A stretch of 62,786 bases of DNA from Ectothiorhodospiraceae bacterium (GCA_003565775.1 PXAT01000092.1:1-62786); one strand, 5' to 3'. Counted from the first letter of the stretch, positions 21,765 through 32,820 are shown. The notes: generated from the sequence alone by a model not told the origin. Translations and numbers: made by a program.

Positions 21765-21830
21765 TTACCTCCAAGTAGGTCATCAGTCAAAGAGAAAAAA
21801 CGTAGCAGTGTGTTGTATGCACTGTTCGGG

Positions 21831-23134
<1,304 letters not shown>

Positions 23135-23234
23135 GCACCGACCATCCGGATCGGCACGAGCGGCGGAGTATAAAGACTCGCCCCGAGGCGGTCAACGCGG
23201 AGCCGGCGCCGCCGCGGCCTGGCGCGATGACGCG

Positions 23235-24086
23235 TCAACCGATGTGTTCGAGAATGCCGTCCAGTTCATCCAGGCTGCCGTAGTTGATCACCAGCTTGCC
23301 CTTGCCCTGGCGACCCTGCTGAATGGTGACCGTGGCGCCAAGCCGTTCCGACAACTCGGTCTGCAGGCGCCGCACGTCCGGGTCGACACTGCTGCGTCGC
23401 GGCGGCTGACCGTCGTCGGCCAGCGCCTGCTGCACCAGGCGCTCGGTAGCCCGCACCGACAGACCGCGCCGGACCACTTCCGCGGCCAGCGCACTCTGGC
23501 GATGCCCCTTGATACCGAGCAGCGCACGCGCATGCCCCATTTCCAGTTCGCGCAGGCCGAGGCGCTCGCGCACATCCTCGTTCAGTTCAAGCAGGCGCAG
23601 CAGATTGCTGACCGCGGCGCGGGACCGACCAACCGTCTCGGACGCCTGTTGATGCGTGAGACCGAATTCCTCCACCAGGCGGGCAATGGCCAGTGCCTCT
23701 TCCAGCGGATTGAGATTCTCGCGCTGGATGTTCTCGATCAGCGCCACGGCCAGTGCCACCTGGTCGGTGATGCGACGGACAATGGCCGGCACCGTATCGA
23801 GCCCTGCCAGTTGTGCTGCCCGCCAGCGGCGTTCGCCGGCGATGATCTCGAAACGTTCGTCGCTCAGCGGCCTCACCACCAGCGGTTGCACCACACCCTG
23901 GGTGCGGATCGAGTCGGACAGTTCCTGGAGCGCGGTGGGGTCCATCTCGCGGCGTGGCTGGTAGGCACCGCGCTGCAGCCATTCCAGCGGCAGATCCCGG
24001 AGCTCCCCGGATTCGCCGGCTTCCACACTGGTGGCCCCGAGCAGGGCATCGAGCCCGCGGCCAAGTCCTCGTTTCTTAGCAGTCAT
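23235..24086 (-). CDS. parB: Chromosome partitioning protein ParB
   Basis: 283 residues. It opens RGLGRGLDALLG, has the CTPase/arginine-patch region GERRWRAAQLAGL, and a central helix-turn-helix (FGLTHQQASETVGRSRAAVS) that reads parS. The C-terminal LVINYGSLDELDGILEHIG is the dimerisation region. It binds the four GTTCCACGTGGAAC sites in this window and spreads from them, acting with ParA to segregate the origin. Its start overlaps the parA stop. Confidence 0.97.
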   Translation of the reverse strand: MTAKKRGLGRGLDALLGATSVEAGESGELRDLPLEWLQRGAYQPRREMDPTALQELSDSIRTQGVVQPLVVRPLSDERFEIIAGERRWRAAQLAGLDTVPAIVRRITDQVALAVALIENIQRENLNPLEEALAIARLVEEFGLTHQQASETVGRSRAAVSNLLRLLELNEDVRERLGLRELEMGHARALLGIKGHRQSALAAEVVRRGLSVRATERLVQQALADDGQPPRRSSVDPDVRRLQTELSERLGATVTIQQGRQGKGKLVINYGSLDELDGILEHIG

Positions 24087-24865
24087 TTCGCCGTCGCTGC
24101 CTGCATGTCGCGTCGAATCACTTCGCTGGCCAGTGCCATGTAGGCCAGCGACCCCCGGGAGTACCGATCATACTGAATCGCGGTGCGACCGTGGCTGGGT
24201 GCCTCGGCCAGCCGCACGTTGCGCGGGATCTGGGTGCTGTAGACCTGTTTCGGAAAATGCTGCAGCAACTGGGCGGCCACCTGATTCGCCAGATTGTTGC
24301 GCGGATCGTACATGGTTCGCAGCAGGCCGTTGATGCGCAGTTCGGGATTGGCCCGGTCCTGCACGCGCTTGACCGTGTTGAGCAGGGCGGTCAGACCCTC
24401 CAGCGCGTAGTACTCGCACTGGATCGGGATCAGCACACCGCGCGCCGCTACCAGCGCGTTCAATGTCAGGATGTTCAGCGACGGCGGACAATCCACGAGA
24501 ATGTAATCGTAGTCGTCCTTGAGACGGACCAGTTGCCGGCGCAATTGCTGGTCTCGCGCTTCGACCTCGAGCAGTTCGACCTCGGCCGCGGTCAGGTCGG
24601 AGTTCCCCGGCACCAGGTCATAGCCCGCGTCGGGGACCGGCACGATCGCTTCGCGCACACTGATCTTCTGGGTCAGGACATCGTAGCCGGTATGGCGGAC
24701 CGCATCCTTGTCGACGCCGGAGCCCACGGTGGCATTGCCCTGCGGGTCCAGATCCACCAGCAGCACGCGCCGACGGTTCATGCCCAGCGCGGCGGCCAGA
24801 TTGACGCTGGTTGTGGTCTTGCCGACGCCGCCCTTCTGATTGGCAATGGCGATGGTGTGGGCCAT
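24083..24865 (-). CDS. parA: Chromosome partitioning ATPase ParA (Soj)
   Basis: 260 residues of the short, chromosomal Soj type, without an N-terminal DNA-binding domain. The deviant Walker A is KGGVGKTTTSVNLA near residue 11, and the second motif is YDYILVDCPPSL. It forms an ATP-dependent gradient on the nucleoid that moves ParB-parS complexes. It lies 15 bases after rsmG and is coupled to parB by an ATGA overlap. Confidence 0.97.
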   Translation of the reverse strand: MAHTIAIANQKGGVGKTTTSVNLAAALGMNRRRVLLVDLDPQGNATVGSGVDKDAVRHTGYDVLTQKISVREAIVPVPDAGYDLVPGNSDLTAAEVELLEVEARDQQLRRQLVRLKDDYDYILVDCPPSLNILTLNALVAARGVLIPIQCEYYALEGLTALLNTVKRVQDRANPELRINGLLRTMYDPRNNLANQVAAQLLQHFPKQVYSTQIPRNVRLAEAPSHGRTAIQYDRYSRGSLAYMALASEVIRRDMQAATAK

Positions 24866-24880
24866 GACTCTCCGGTCTAG

Positions 24881-25531
24881 TCAGTCCAAAAGGCGCCTTA
24901 TTCGCACCAGGCTGCGTTGCGCGTCCAGGCCCGGCACCTGCAGCGGCAGATGCTCGGTACGCCAGCCGGCCGGCAGATCCTGTAACTCGCCGGCGGCATC
25001 GAATCGTCCTTTCATCGCCAGCATCACGCCATCCTCGCGGACCTGCTCACCGGCTGCCGCAACAAAGGCATCCACCCGGGCGAAGGCACGGGAGCAGACC
25101 GTGGCGAATGGCGCTGGCGCACGAAAGGACTCGATGCGCTGATGCACCACGGACAGAGCCGGCAGACCAAGTTGCAGGCGCACCTGCTCCATGAAACGGG
25201 TCTTCTTGCCGTTGCTGTCCAGCACGGTGACGTTCAACTCGGGCCGGCACAGCGCCAGGGGTATGCCGGGCAATCCGGCGCCGCTTCCCACATCGAGCAG
25301 CGAAGGGCCTTCAAGATAGGGAAGCAGACTGAGACTGTCCAGCAGATGCACCGCCACCATGGTCATCGGTTCGCGGATGGCGGAGAGATTGAAAGCCCGG
25401 TTCCAGCGGTGCAGCAGCGCCAGGTAATCCAGCAGTTTTGATTCGGGCACATCCTCGTCGAAAGCCGCCTGCTCCAGGCCCCGTCTCAGCTCCGCCGCGA
25501 CCGCCTCACGCGGGAAATCGGTTGCGCTCAT
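24881..25531 (-). CDS. rsmG: 16S rRNA m7G527 methyltransferase RsmG (GidB)
   Basis: 216 residues. The SAM-binding motif [17 protein letters not shown] and the preceding [21 protein letters not shown] are the RsmG signature. It methylates guanine 527 of 16S rRNA, and loss in other bacteria gives low-level streptomycin resistance. It overlaps the mnmG stop by four bases (25528-25531). Confidence 0.97.
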   Translation of the reverse strand: MSATDFPREAVAAELRRGLEQAAFDEDVPESKLLDYLALLHRWNRAFNLSAIREPMTMVAVHLLDSLSLLPYLEGPSLLDVGSGAGLPGIPLALCRPELNVTVLDSNGKKTRFMEQVRLQLGLPALSVVHQRIESFRAPAPFATVCSRAFARVDAFVAAAGEQVREDGVMLAMKGRFDAAGELQDLPAGWRTEHLPLQVPGLDAQRSLVRIRRLLD

Positions 25532-27426
25532 GCGCTGCGGCGACCGGGCGTCCGCCCCTCACCACGACGCAGATGCACCAGCAACAGGGAGATGGCCGCC
25601 GGCGTCACACCGGCGATGCGTCCGGCCTGCGCCACGGTGCCCGGACGATGGTTCCGAAGCAGCTGACGCACCTCGTGGGACAGGCCGCGGACCCGCTCGT
25701 AATCCAGACCATCGGGGATCGCCATGGCTTCCAGCCGACGGCCACGCGCGACCTCGTCCTGCTGGCGTTCCAGGTACCCGGAATAACGGGCCTGGATCTC
25801 CACCTGTTCGGCCACCAGTGGATCGTCGACACCCGGCCCGACGATCGGCACCGACATCAGGTCGGCATAGCCGACTTCGGGCCGGCGCAGCAATTCGTCC
25901 AGATGCTGTTCGCGCTTCAGCGGCCCGCCGAACACCCGCTGGGCAGTGGCCGGATCGAGATCCGACGGCCGCAGCAGAGTCGCCCGCAGCCGCTGCTGTT
26001 CGCGCTCGATGGCCTCGCGCTTGCGCTCGAACGCCGCCCACTGTGCGTCATCCACCAGGCCCAGGTCGCGCGCCACCGGAGTCAGTCGCAGGTCGGCATT
26101 GTCCTCGCGCAGCATCAGCCTGTATTCGGCCCGGCTGGTGAACATCCGGTACGGCTCTCTGGTGCCGCGGGTGATCAGATCGTCGATCAGCACGCCGATA
26201 TAGGCTTCGTCGCGCGCCGGCTGCCACGGCGCCTGCTCCCGCACCAGCCGCGCGGCATTGACCCCGGCCACCAGACCCTGCGCCGCGGCCTCCTCGTAGC
26301 CGGTGGTACCGTTGATCTGTCCGGCAAAGAACAGACCGCCAACACAGCGTGTTTCCAGACTCGGACGCAGGTCGCGGGGATCGAAATAATCGTACTCGAT
26401 GGCATAGCCGGGCCGGGTGATGTGCGCGTTCTCCAGCCCGACGCAGGTACGCACCAGCTCGATCTGCACGTCGAACGGCAGACTGGTCGAGATGCCGTTC
26501 GGATAGACCTCGTGGGTTTCGAGGCCTTCCGGCTCGATGAAGATCTGATGCGAGTCCTTGTCGGCAAACCGCACCACCTTGTCCTCGACCGACGGGCAAT
26601 ACCGGGGGCCGACACCTTCGATTTCGCCGGCATACATCGGCGAGCGATCCAGGGCGCCGCGGATGATGTCGTGGGTTTCGGCATTGGTATGCGTGATCCA
26701 GCAACTGACCTGGCGCGGATGCATGCTGCGATTGCCGCGCAGCGAGAAGACCGGCTCGGGCGTGTCACCGGGCTGTTCCTGCAGGCGGTTGAAATCGATG
26801 CTGCGGCCATCGATCCGCGGCGGTGTTCCGGTTTTCAGGCGGCCGACCCGGAACGGCCGCTCGCGGAGGGTGCGCGCCAGGGCATTGGACGGCTGATCCC
26901 CGGCGCGACCGCCCTGGTAGTTGTCCATGCCGATATGGATCCGGCCACCGAGGAAGGTGCCGACGGTGAGTACCACGGTCGGTGCCCGGAAGCGCAGCCC
27001 CATCTGGGTCACCACACCGGTCACACGATCCTGCTCGATGATGAGGTCATCCACGGCCTGCTGGAACAGGAACAGGTTCGGCTGGTTTTCCACCGCATGA
27101 CGCACGGCGGCCTTGTACAGGGCGCGATCCGCCTGGGCACGGGTGGCGCGCACCGCCGGCCCCTTGCGACTGTTCAGGGTGCGGAACTGGATCCCGCCCT
27201 GGTCGGCGGCCAGCGCCATCAGCCCGCCCATGGCATCCACTTCGCGCACCAGATGACCCTTGCCGATGCCACCGATAGCGGGGTTGCAGCTCATCTGACC
27301 GATGGTCTCGATGTTGTGACTGAGCAGCAGCGTCCGCCGGCCCATGCGGGCAGCGGCCAGCGCCGCCTCGGTGCCGGCATGGCCGCCACCCACCACAATC
27401 ACATCGAACGATTCGCGGTAATCCAC
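25528..27426 (-). CDS. mnmG: tRNA uridine 5-carboxymethylaminomethyl modification enzyme MnmG (GidA)
   Basis: 632 residues from a GTG at 27426, with CGGAGC eight bases upstream. The FAD-binding motif is [18 protein letters not shown] near the start; [22 protein letters not shown] and the C-terminal helical region are also present. With MnmE, encoded 3 kb upstream, it modifies U34 of several tRNAs. The 5' leader carries one end of a dispersed repeat (27458-27492) and a parS site farther out. Confidence 0.98.
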   Translation of the reverse strand: MDYRESFDVIVVGGGHAGTEAALAAARMGRRTLLLSHNIETIGQMSCNPAIGGIGKGHLVREVDAMGGLMALAADQGGIQFRTLNSRKGPAVRATRAQADRALYKAAVRHAVENQPNLFLFQQAVDDLIIEQDRVTGVVTQMGLRFRAPTVVLTVGTFLGGRIHIGMDNYQGGRAGDQPSNALARTLRERPFRVGRLKTGTPPRIDGRSIDFNRLQEQPGDTPEPVFSLRGNRSMHPRQVSCWITHTNAETHDIIRGALDRSPMYAGEIEGVGPRYCPSVEDKVVRFADKDSHQIFIEPEGLETHEVYPNGISTSLPFDVQIELVRTCVGLENAHITRPGYAIEYDYFDPRDLRPSLETRCVGGLFFAGQINGTTGYEEAAAQGLVAGVNAARLVREQAPWQPARDEAYIGVLIDDLITRGTREPYRMFTSRAEYRLMLREDNADLRLTPVARDLGLVDDAQWAAFERKREAIEREQQRLRATLLRPSDLDPATAQRVFGGPLKREQHLDELLRRPEVGYADLMSVPIVGPGVDDPLVAEQVEIQARYSGYLERQQDEVARGRRLEAMAIPDGLDYERVRGLSHEVRQLLRNHRPGTVAQAGRIAGVTPAAISLLLVHLRRGEGRTPGRRSA

Positions 27427-27457
27427 GTGCTTGCTCCGAGAACTGGGGTTTGCGCCC

Positions 27458-27492
27458 GCGACCGGTTTCGGTCACCGGTCAGTATTTCCTTA
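27458..27492 (-). repeat. Single end of the dispersed element upstream of mnmG
   Basis: Read on the minus strand it begins TAAGGAAATACTGACC, close to the ends at 27583 and 39950, and continues toward the mnmG start. No opposite end is recognised, so the copy seems truncated or diverged. Confidence 0.5.
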
Positions 27493-27557
27493 ACGGGGCC
27501 GGTAGTTTAGAGAAACGCGTGGGCACATGCACGCGGTTTCCGCCGAGTTGAACCCGG

Positions 27558-27573
27558 CGTTCCACGTGGAACG
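27558..27573. promoter_or_regulatory. parS centromere site 1
   Basis: CGTTCCACGTGGAACG, a perfect 16-bp palindrome, matching the gammaproteobacterial ParB site TGTTCCACGTGGAACA except at the outermost bases. It lies about 7 kb from the proposed origin and between two repeat elements. Confidence 0.9.
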
Positions 27574-27582
27574 CGGGTCCGT

Positions 27583-27992
27583 TAAGGAAACGCTGACGTG
27601 TTCCCACGTCTGCGCCCGAGACCGGTTCTCGTCATCTGGCAAACTGCAGTGCCGGATTCGGGCCGGGGTCGAAGCCACGTCACCCGGATGCGCCACACGC
27701 ATCAAGCCGGGCGGGCGGATGTCGGCGGAGGAATGACGATCGCAGGGACGCGATCGTCAAGCCCCCGGGGATGGGTTCACGGCGGTTCCGGAGCCGGCAT
27801 CCGCCCGCTCGGCATCGAAGCCCCAAGCGCGCAACCTGGCTGGGAGTCAATGTCCACGGCTGAGCCGCATTTTCTCGACTGCTGCGCTGCGCTGCTTGAC
27901 CGCAGAATGACTGCGGCGCTGCACACCGCGCCTTGCATTGAGAACAATGCGGACGCCAACACGAACATGCGAATAACTTCAGCGTTTCCTTA
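27583..27992. repeat. Complete 410-bp element with terminal inverted repeats
   Basis: Left end TAAGGAAACGCTGACGTGTT; right end on the opposite strand TAAGGAAACGCTGAAGTTAT. The terminal match extends about 30 bases with differences. The right part holds the conserved core shared with the copy at 62667, including hairpin CCGCAG-TCATT-CTGCGG (27900-27916 here, opposite strand) and GCAGCGC-type palindromes. There is no transposase inside. Its right terminus supplies the TAA stop of the neighbouring gene. Confidence 0.75.
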
Positions 27993-29279
27993 GACAAGAT
28001 GCGCGTAATCGGCCTCGATCCGGTCGAGGCTGAGCCTGTTGAGAAACCCGGAATAGGCCATCCACGCCGCCAGTGCGCTGAGATCGCTGAACTGCGGCGG
28101 CAGGAACCGGGGCGGGTTGACCAGGCCTTCCTCCACCAGCTGTGCCAGCACCGGGATATCCTCCAGCGTGACCTTGCCGCAGAACAGCAGGGGCACGCGG
28201 TCCAGACGGCCGTGCCGCACGGCCAGCTGAATGAAGTTGTAGACCATGATGAAACCCTTGCTGTAGCTCAGGTCCTTGGTAAACGGTCCGGCGGTCGGGG
28301 AACTGCCGCGGAACACGCGGCCGGCATGATTGAAGCTCTCGTCGTCATCCAGCCCCTGTTCGCGGAAGAAGCCGAAGACATCCAGAAAGGTGGCGCCCTG
28401 CTCGGCCATGGACACCGCACGGATGCGGTTGCCCAGCTTGCGCAGGCGATCCGGATACGAGGTGAAGGCAATGATTTCCATGAGAATGGCGAGCCCTTCC
28501 TGGGTCACGGTGGCCGAGGGCGGACCCTTGCTGAGGAAGGTGCAGACTGGCTGCTCCAGCCCGTTCAGCGTGGTGCCCACGTGCACCCAGCCCTCGTGCA
28601 CCTCCAGCATGCGCAGGTCACGTCGGCGGAAGCGGGCGTCCTCACGGATCTTCAGGTAATCGGCGCCGGCCGCGGCGTCGGCGACGATGCCGTCGTCGAG
28701 GAACACCCGCACCGGTGACTCTGACTCGGAAAAGGCGGCCGACAACCGTTCCTGCAGAATGCGCACTGCCTCTTCTGCGGTTATGTCCCGGGGCTCGGCA
28801 GCCAGATCGCTTTCGCGGTCGATATTGCTCAGGGTCTCGGCCAGCATCGCGCCCAGGTCGGCAATCGACGGATCGCCGGCATGAAAGGCGTCCGAGGCGG
28901 CGCCGTAGAGCTGTTGCGAGAGATTGCTGAAGGCCGGCGTGCCGCGCGCTTCGAGCATGCGAATCGCCATCTGGTACTCACGGCATATGCGGCCCATGAC
29001 CTTGCCTACCGGATTGAACTGGCCGAGCTGGCGAACGATGTCTCGCTCAATGGCGTGCAGCTCGCCGGCCAGGGCCTCGGGATCGAAACCGAGCGGTCGA
29101 TCCCGGTAATAGGCGGCATCCACCCGCGGCTGCTGTTTGCAATCGGCAGCGAAGAAGGCCTGCTTGATGCCGGCATCCCACTTGATCGCATCGAGAATGC
29201 GGATCGGTTTCTGCGCGGCGACAATCCGATCGGACAACTTGCGGATCGTTTCGCGGTAGGCATCGTTGGTATCGACCAC
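27990..29279 (-). CDS. QEGLA-motif protein, DUF1704 / MATCAP-like putative zinc metallocarboxypeptidase
   Basis: 429 residues from a GTG at 29279. A central zincin site is visible: HEGWVH (228-233), fitting HExxxH, followed by VTQEGLAILMEII with Glu261 in the QEGLA motif (260-264). This is the DUF1704 family, sometimes annotated as flavohemoglobin expression-modulating QEGLA motif protein. Its eukaryotic relatives include the tyrosine carboxypeptidase MATCAP, which gives the gluzincin reading. All motif residues are intact, so an active peptidase is plausible; the bacterial substrate is unknown. No signal peptide is seen. It interrupts the usual mnmE-mnmG spacing, has a 7-bp tandem array just upstream, and its stop codon belongs to a repeat element. 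Confidence 0.85.
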   Translation of the reverse strand: MVDTNDAYRETIRKLSDRIVAAQKPIRILDAIKWDAGIKQAFFAADCKQQPRVDAAYYRDRPLGFDPEALAGELHAIERDIVRQLGQFNPVGKVMGRICREYQMAIRMLEARGTPAFSNLSQQLYGAASDAFHAGDPSIADLGAMLAETLSNIDRESDLAAEPRDITAEEAVRILQERLSAAFSESESPVRVFLDDGIVADAAAGADYLKIREDARFRRRDLRMLEVHEGWVHVGTTLNGLEQPVCTFLSKGPPSATVTQEGLAILMEIIAFTSYPDRLRKLGNRIRAVSMAEQGATFLDVFGFFREQGLDDDESFNHAGRVFRGSSPTAGPFTKDLSYSKGFIMVYNFIQLAVRHGRLDRVPLLFCGKVTLEDIPVLAQLVEEGLVNPPRFLPPQFSDLSALAAWMAYSGFLNRLSLDRIEADYAHLV

Positions 29280-29306
29280 GAGAGGTTTCGTTCTCCGGAG
29301 CGGAAA

Positions 29307-29404
29307 GGTTTCAGGTTTCAGGTTTCAGGTTTCAGGTTTCAGGTTTCAGGTTTCAGGTTTCAGGTTTCAGGTTTCAGGTTTCAGGTTTCAGGTTTCAGGT
29401 TTCA
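29307..29404. repeat. Heptanucleotide tandem array, 14 x GGTTTCA
   Basis: Fourteen perfect, uninterrupted copies of GGTTTCA, 98 bases. It begins 28 bases upstream of the GTG start of the DUF1704 gene and ends 135 bases before the mnmE stop. The plus strand is open in all frames (GFRFQVS), while the minus strand has TGA in every frame, so it is not translated with the downstream gene. A candidate variable-number locus. Confidence 0.95.
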
Positions 29405-29538
29405 GGTCGAGGCTCGGCCCAGCCGGTAGACGTGTCAATGTTCCGGCCCCATCTTTCCCTGAACACGGAAACCCGAACACCACGGCCCTTTGAACGTTGG
29501 ACCTTGAACTCGGAACGCCGCCGCCCCTGGCGGCCCGC

Positions 29539-30888
29539 TCATTTACCGATACAGAAACTCGAGAAAATTTCCCCGAGCAGGTCGTCGCTGCTGAAGGCGC
29601 CGGTGATTTCGCCGAGGTGCTGCTGGGCACGGCGCAGTTCCTCGGCCATGAGTTCGCCGGCGGCCGGGCCGTGGAGCTGCGCATGCGCCGCCGCCAGGGC
29701 CTCGGCCGTGCGGCGTAGCGCATCCAGATGCCGGCGGCGCGCGATGAAACCGTCCTCGGCCGCACTGAATCCCATCACCGTTTTCAGATGCTGACGCAGC
29801 AGATCGATGCCGGCACCGCTCAGGGCGCTGAGACGGATCTCGCTACGACCATCCTGTTCGTCGGCCGCCGGCAGGCGGCCGCTGAGATCGATCTTGTTGC
29901 GCACCACGGTGACCGGCAGATCGGGTGGCAGCAGATCCAGCCCGGTCTGCTCCTCCGGCCCGGTTCCGCGCGCATCCTCCACCACCAGCAGAATACGATC
30001 CGCCGACTGCATCGCCTGATGCGCCCGGCGCACGCCCTCCTGCTCCACCGGATCGGCACTGTCCCGCAGTCCGGCGGTGTCCAGGATATGCAGCGGCATG
30101 CCGTCGATCTGGATCTGCTCGCGCAGGATATCGCGGGTGGTGCCTGCAATCTCGGTTACGATGGCGGCATCGCTGCCGGCGAGCTGGTTGAGCAGGCTGG
30201 ACTTGCCGGCGTTCGGTCGACCGGCGATCACCACGGTCATGCCGTCGCGCAGCAGTTGTCCCTGGCGGGCACCGGACAGGACCTCGTCCAGTTCCGCCTG
30301 CACCGCATCCAGTTTCGCCGCCACCTGTCCGTCGGCCAGAAAATCGATCTCCTCCTCGGGGAAATCGATGGCCGCCTCCACGTGCACGCGCAATTCGGTC
30401 AGGCTCTGCAACAGAGCATCGATTCGGCGGGAAAAAGCACCGGAGAGGGAGCGCATGGCAGCCCGCGCGCTCTGTTCGGAGCCGGCGGCGATCAGATCGG
30501 CGATGGCCTCGGCCTGGGCCAGATCGAGGCGCCCATTGAGAAACGCACGTTCGGAGAATTCACCCGGGCGTGCGGGTCGGGCACCCAGCTCGGACAGCCG
30601 ACGCACCAGCCGATCCATGACCACCGGCCCGCCATGGCCCTGGAACTCGACCACGTTCTCGCCGGTGAAACTGCCCGGCCCGGGCAGCCAGAGCAACAGA
30701 CCCTGATCCAGACTCTCGCCATCCTCATCGCGGAAGTGCCGGTAGACGGCACGGCGTGGCGCCGGCAGATCACCGGCCACCCGGCTGGCAATCGACCCGG
30801 CCTGCGGGCCGGAAACCCGAACCACGCCGATGCCGCCGCGACCGGGCGGCGTGGCAACGGCGCAGATGGTGTCAGGAAGCATTTGCAC
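29539..30888 (-). CDS. mnmE: tRNA modification GTPase MnmE (TrmE)
   Basis: 449 residues. The N-terminal tetrahydrofolate-binding domain opens [24 protein letters not shown] domain sits inside the helical domain, with Walker A GRPNAGKS (223-230) and NKID. The C-terminus ends FCIGK, the conserved catalytic CxGK motif. It works with MnmG on tRNA U34 modification. It follows yidC by 27 bases. Confidence 0.98.
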   Translation of the reverse strand: MQMLPDTICAVATPPGRGGIGVVRVSGPQAGSIASRVAGDLPAPRRAVYRHFRDEDGESLDQGLLLWLPGPGSFTGENVVEFQGHGGPVVMDRLVRRLSELGARPARPGEFSERAFLNGRLDLAQAEAIADLIAAGSEQSARAAMRSLSGAFSRRIDALLQSLTELRVHVEAAIDFPEEEIDFLADGQVAAKLDAVQAELDEVLSGARQGQLLRDGMTVVIAGRPNAGKSSLLNQLAGSDAAIVTEIAGTTRDILREQIQIDGMPLHILDTAGLRDSADPVEQEGVRRAHQAMQSADRILLVVEDARGTGPEEQTGLDLLPPDLPVTVVRNKIDLSGRLPAADEQDGRSEIRLSALSGAGIDLLRQHLKTVMGFSAAEDGFIARRRHLDALRRTAEALAAAHAQLHGPAAGELMAEELRRAQQHLGEITGAFSSDDLLGEIFSSFCIGK

Positions 30889-30915
30889 GTGACACCTCGA
30901 CGATCATCCCCGGAT

Positions 30916-32586
30916 TTACTTGTCCTCGCCCCTCTCGATGCGCCGGGTGATGAACCACTGCTGGGCGATGGACAGGACGTTGTTGACCACCCAGTAGAGC
31001 ACCAGCCCGGACGGGAAGAAGGCGAAGAAAATCGTGAACACGAAGGGCAGCGCCATCATGATGCGCTGCTGAATCGGGTCCAGCGGTGCCGGGTTCAGCT
31101 TCTGCTGTACGAACATGCTGATACCCATCAGCAGAGGCAGCACGAAGAACGGATCCGGCGACGACAGGTCGTTGATCCAGAGCATGAAAGGCGCATGCCG
31201 CAGTTCGACACTCTCGAGCAGCACCCAGTACAGCGCGATGAACACCGGGATCTGCACCAGGATCGGCAGACAGCCGCCCAACGGGTTGATCTTCTCTTCC
31301 TTGTACAGCTTCATCATGGCCTGGTTCATGGCCTGACGATCGTCGCCGTAGCGTTCCTTGATCGCCTTCATGCGCGGATGCACCTTGCGCATGCGGGCCA
31401 TCGACCGGAAGCTGGTCTCGGACAGCTTGTAGAACACCAGCTTGATCAGCAGCGTCACCATGATGATGGCAACACCCCAGTTGCCGACCACGGAGTGAAT
31501 CCACTCCAGCACGATGAACAGCGGCCGCGAGATGATCGTCAGCCAACCGTAGTCGACGGTCAGATCCAGCGCCTCGGCGGCGGCCGCCAGACGCCGGTAT
31601 TCCTTCGGGCCGACGTATAGCTGGGTGGAGAATTCACCGCTTTCCCCGTCGGCGACAGTACGCCAGAAGGTATTCATGCCGAGGTCGAAGACGTTGCCGT
31701 CACGCTCCTGACTCCAGTACCGGCGTTCCTCGCCTTCCGGGGGAATCCAGGCACCGATGAAATAATGCTGGATCATTGCCAGCCAGCCGTCGCGCACGTT
31801 CTGGTCGAGGCGGTCGGAACCACCCATGTCGGAGAAGGAGAGCTTGGTATACCGGTCGTCCGGGGTGTGCAGAACACCGCCGGTATAGGTGTAGATGAAC
31901 CAGGAGGTGCCATCGCCGTGATCAGCACTGCGCCGCAGATAGGTCTGCTGCGAGGCACGCACGTCCTGACCGGTGGCGTTCTCCACCGTATGCTCGACGT
32001 CAATAAGGTAACTGTCACGATGGAAGGTGTAGCGCTTTGTCACGCGCAGGCCATCGGCGCCCTCCCAGACCAGCGGGACGGTCACGCTGTCGGCGTCGTC
32101 ATCGAGGCTGAAGCTGTCCTGATCGACGGTGTAGACACCCCGGCTGCCGGGCCCCAGCGCCGGATCCTCGGTGACGATGCCGGCACGCGCTATGAACAGC
32201 CGGCGGGATTCGTCGCTCATCAGCCGCAGCGGCGTCGGATCATCGGTCGACACCGGGTACTGAAGCAGATCGACGCGACGAAGTTCACCACCGCGTGTGC
32301 TGATTTCCACATCCAGCAGATCGGTGGTAACGCGGATATCACGCACATCCGCGTCTTCGTCGGCGGCTTCCGGCCGCTCATCGGCAGCGCGATCATCGAC
32401 GTCACGTTCCGGACCTTCACCTTCCAGATCGTCCGGCACGAACTGATCGTCGTCGTCGGCTTCCTGTTCCTCGGAAACCTGCTCCGGCGCAGTCCGTTGC
32501 GGACTGTGATCCCGTTCCCAGGCACCCCAGATCAGGAGGAGAATGAGGCCGAGCGCAAAAAACTGGAAAAGGCGTTGGGTTTCCAT
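30916..32586 (-). CDS. yidC: Membrane protein insertase YidC
   Basis: 556 residues. An N-terminal helix (LFQFFALGLILLLIWGAW) is followed by a strikingly acidic linker at about residues 35-100 (EEQEADDDDQF and EAADEDADVRD), then the large periplasmic beta domain, and a C-terminal membrane bundle with FRSMARMRKVHPRMKAIKERYG. YidC inserts and folds membrane proteins, with or without SecYEG. The acidic linker is longer and more charged than in E. coli, consistent with life in salt. It is four bases from yidD. Confidence 0.97.
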   Translation of the reverse strand: METQRLFQFFALGLILLLIWGAWERDHSPQRTAPEQVSEEQEADDDDQFVPDDLEGEGPERDVDDRAADERPEAADEDADVRDIRVTTDLLDVEISTRGGELRRVDLLQYPVSTDDPTPLRLMSDESRRLFIARAGIVTEDPALGPGSRGVYTVDQDSFSLDDDADSVTVPLVWEGADGLRVTKRYTFHRDSYLIDVEHTVENATGQDVRASQQTYLRRSADHGDGTSWFIYTYTGGVLHTPDDRYTKLSFSDMGGSDRLDQNVRDGWLAMIQHYFIGAWIPPEGEERRYWSQERDGNVFDLGMNTFWRTVADGESGEFSTQLYVGPKEYRRLAAAAEALDLTVDYGWLTIISRPLFIVLEWIHSVVGNWGVAIIMVTLLIKLVFYKLSETSFRSMARMRKVHPRMKAIKERYGDDRQAMNQAMMKLYKEEKINPLGGCLPILVQIPVFIALYWVLLESVELRHAPFMLWINDLSSPDPFFVLPLLMGISMFVQQKLNPAPLDPIQQRIMMALPFVFTIFFAFFPSGLVLYWVVNNVLSIAQQWFITRRIERGEDK

Positions 32587-32589
32587 GAA

Positions 32590-32820
32590 TTACCGATGAT
32601 CAGAGCGTGAGGGTGGAACCGGATCGACGCCGCCCGGATGCCAGGGATGGCAGCGTAACACGCGCCGCAGACTCAGCCAGGAGCCCCGCAGCGCACCGTG
32701 CGTGTGCAACGCCTCGCAGGCGTATGCGGAACAACTGGGGTAGAACCGGCAGCACGGTCCGATCAGCGGACTGATGATGTACTGATAGCAACGGACAAGA
32801 GCAATCAGGATTCGCCGCAT
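32590..32820 (-). CDS. yidD: Membrane protein insertion efficiency factor YidD
   Basis: 76 residues with the family pattern [36 protein letters not shown] and the [13 protein letters not shown] closing region. It is a small membrane-associated protein linked to YidC function. It overlaps the end of rnpA by 16 bases and is followed by yidC, the normal order. Confidence 0.95.
   Translation of the reverse strand: MRRILIALVRCYQYIISPLIGPCCRFYPSCSAYACEALHTHGALRGSWLSLRRVLRCHPWHPGGVDPVPPSRSDHR

Larger units (their letters stand above)
27427..27989. other. 563-base gap between mnmG and the metalloprotease homologue
   Basis: No credible gene. Small frames here lie inside repeat sequence and are not supported. 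The region holds one inward repeat end at 27458-27492, an imperfect hairpin near 27511-27541, a parS site at 27558-27573, and most of a 410-bp element with both ends (27583-27992). It also must hold the mnmG promoter. Confidence 0.6.

Noticed and set aside
27598-27993. Small plus-strand frame ending in MTAALHTAPCIENNADANT
   Set aside because: It lies inside the dispersed element. A similar frame (MTAALRSAPCLGENADSNAV) at 62422-62751 is the same repeat translated, so neither is taken as a gene.
29307-29404. CRISPR array
   Set aside because: The units are 7 bases and directly contiguous, with no spacers and no cas genes.
29266-29493. Frame encoding repeated GFRFQVS
   Set aside because: It only translates the GGTTTCA array; there is no start context or conserved sequence outside it.
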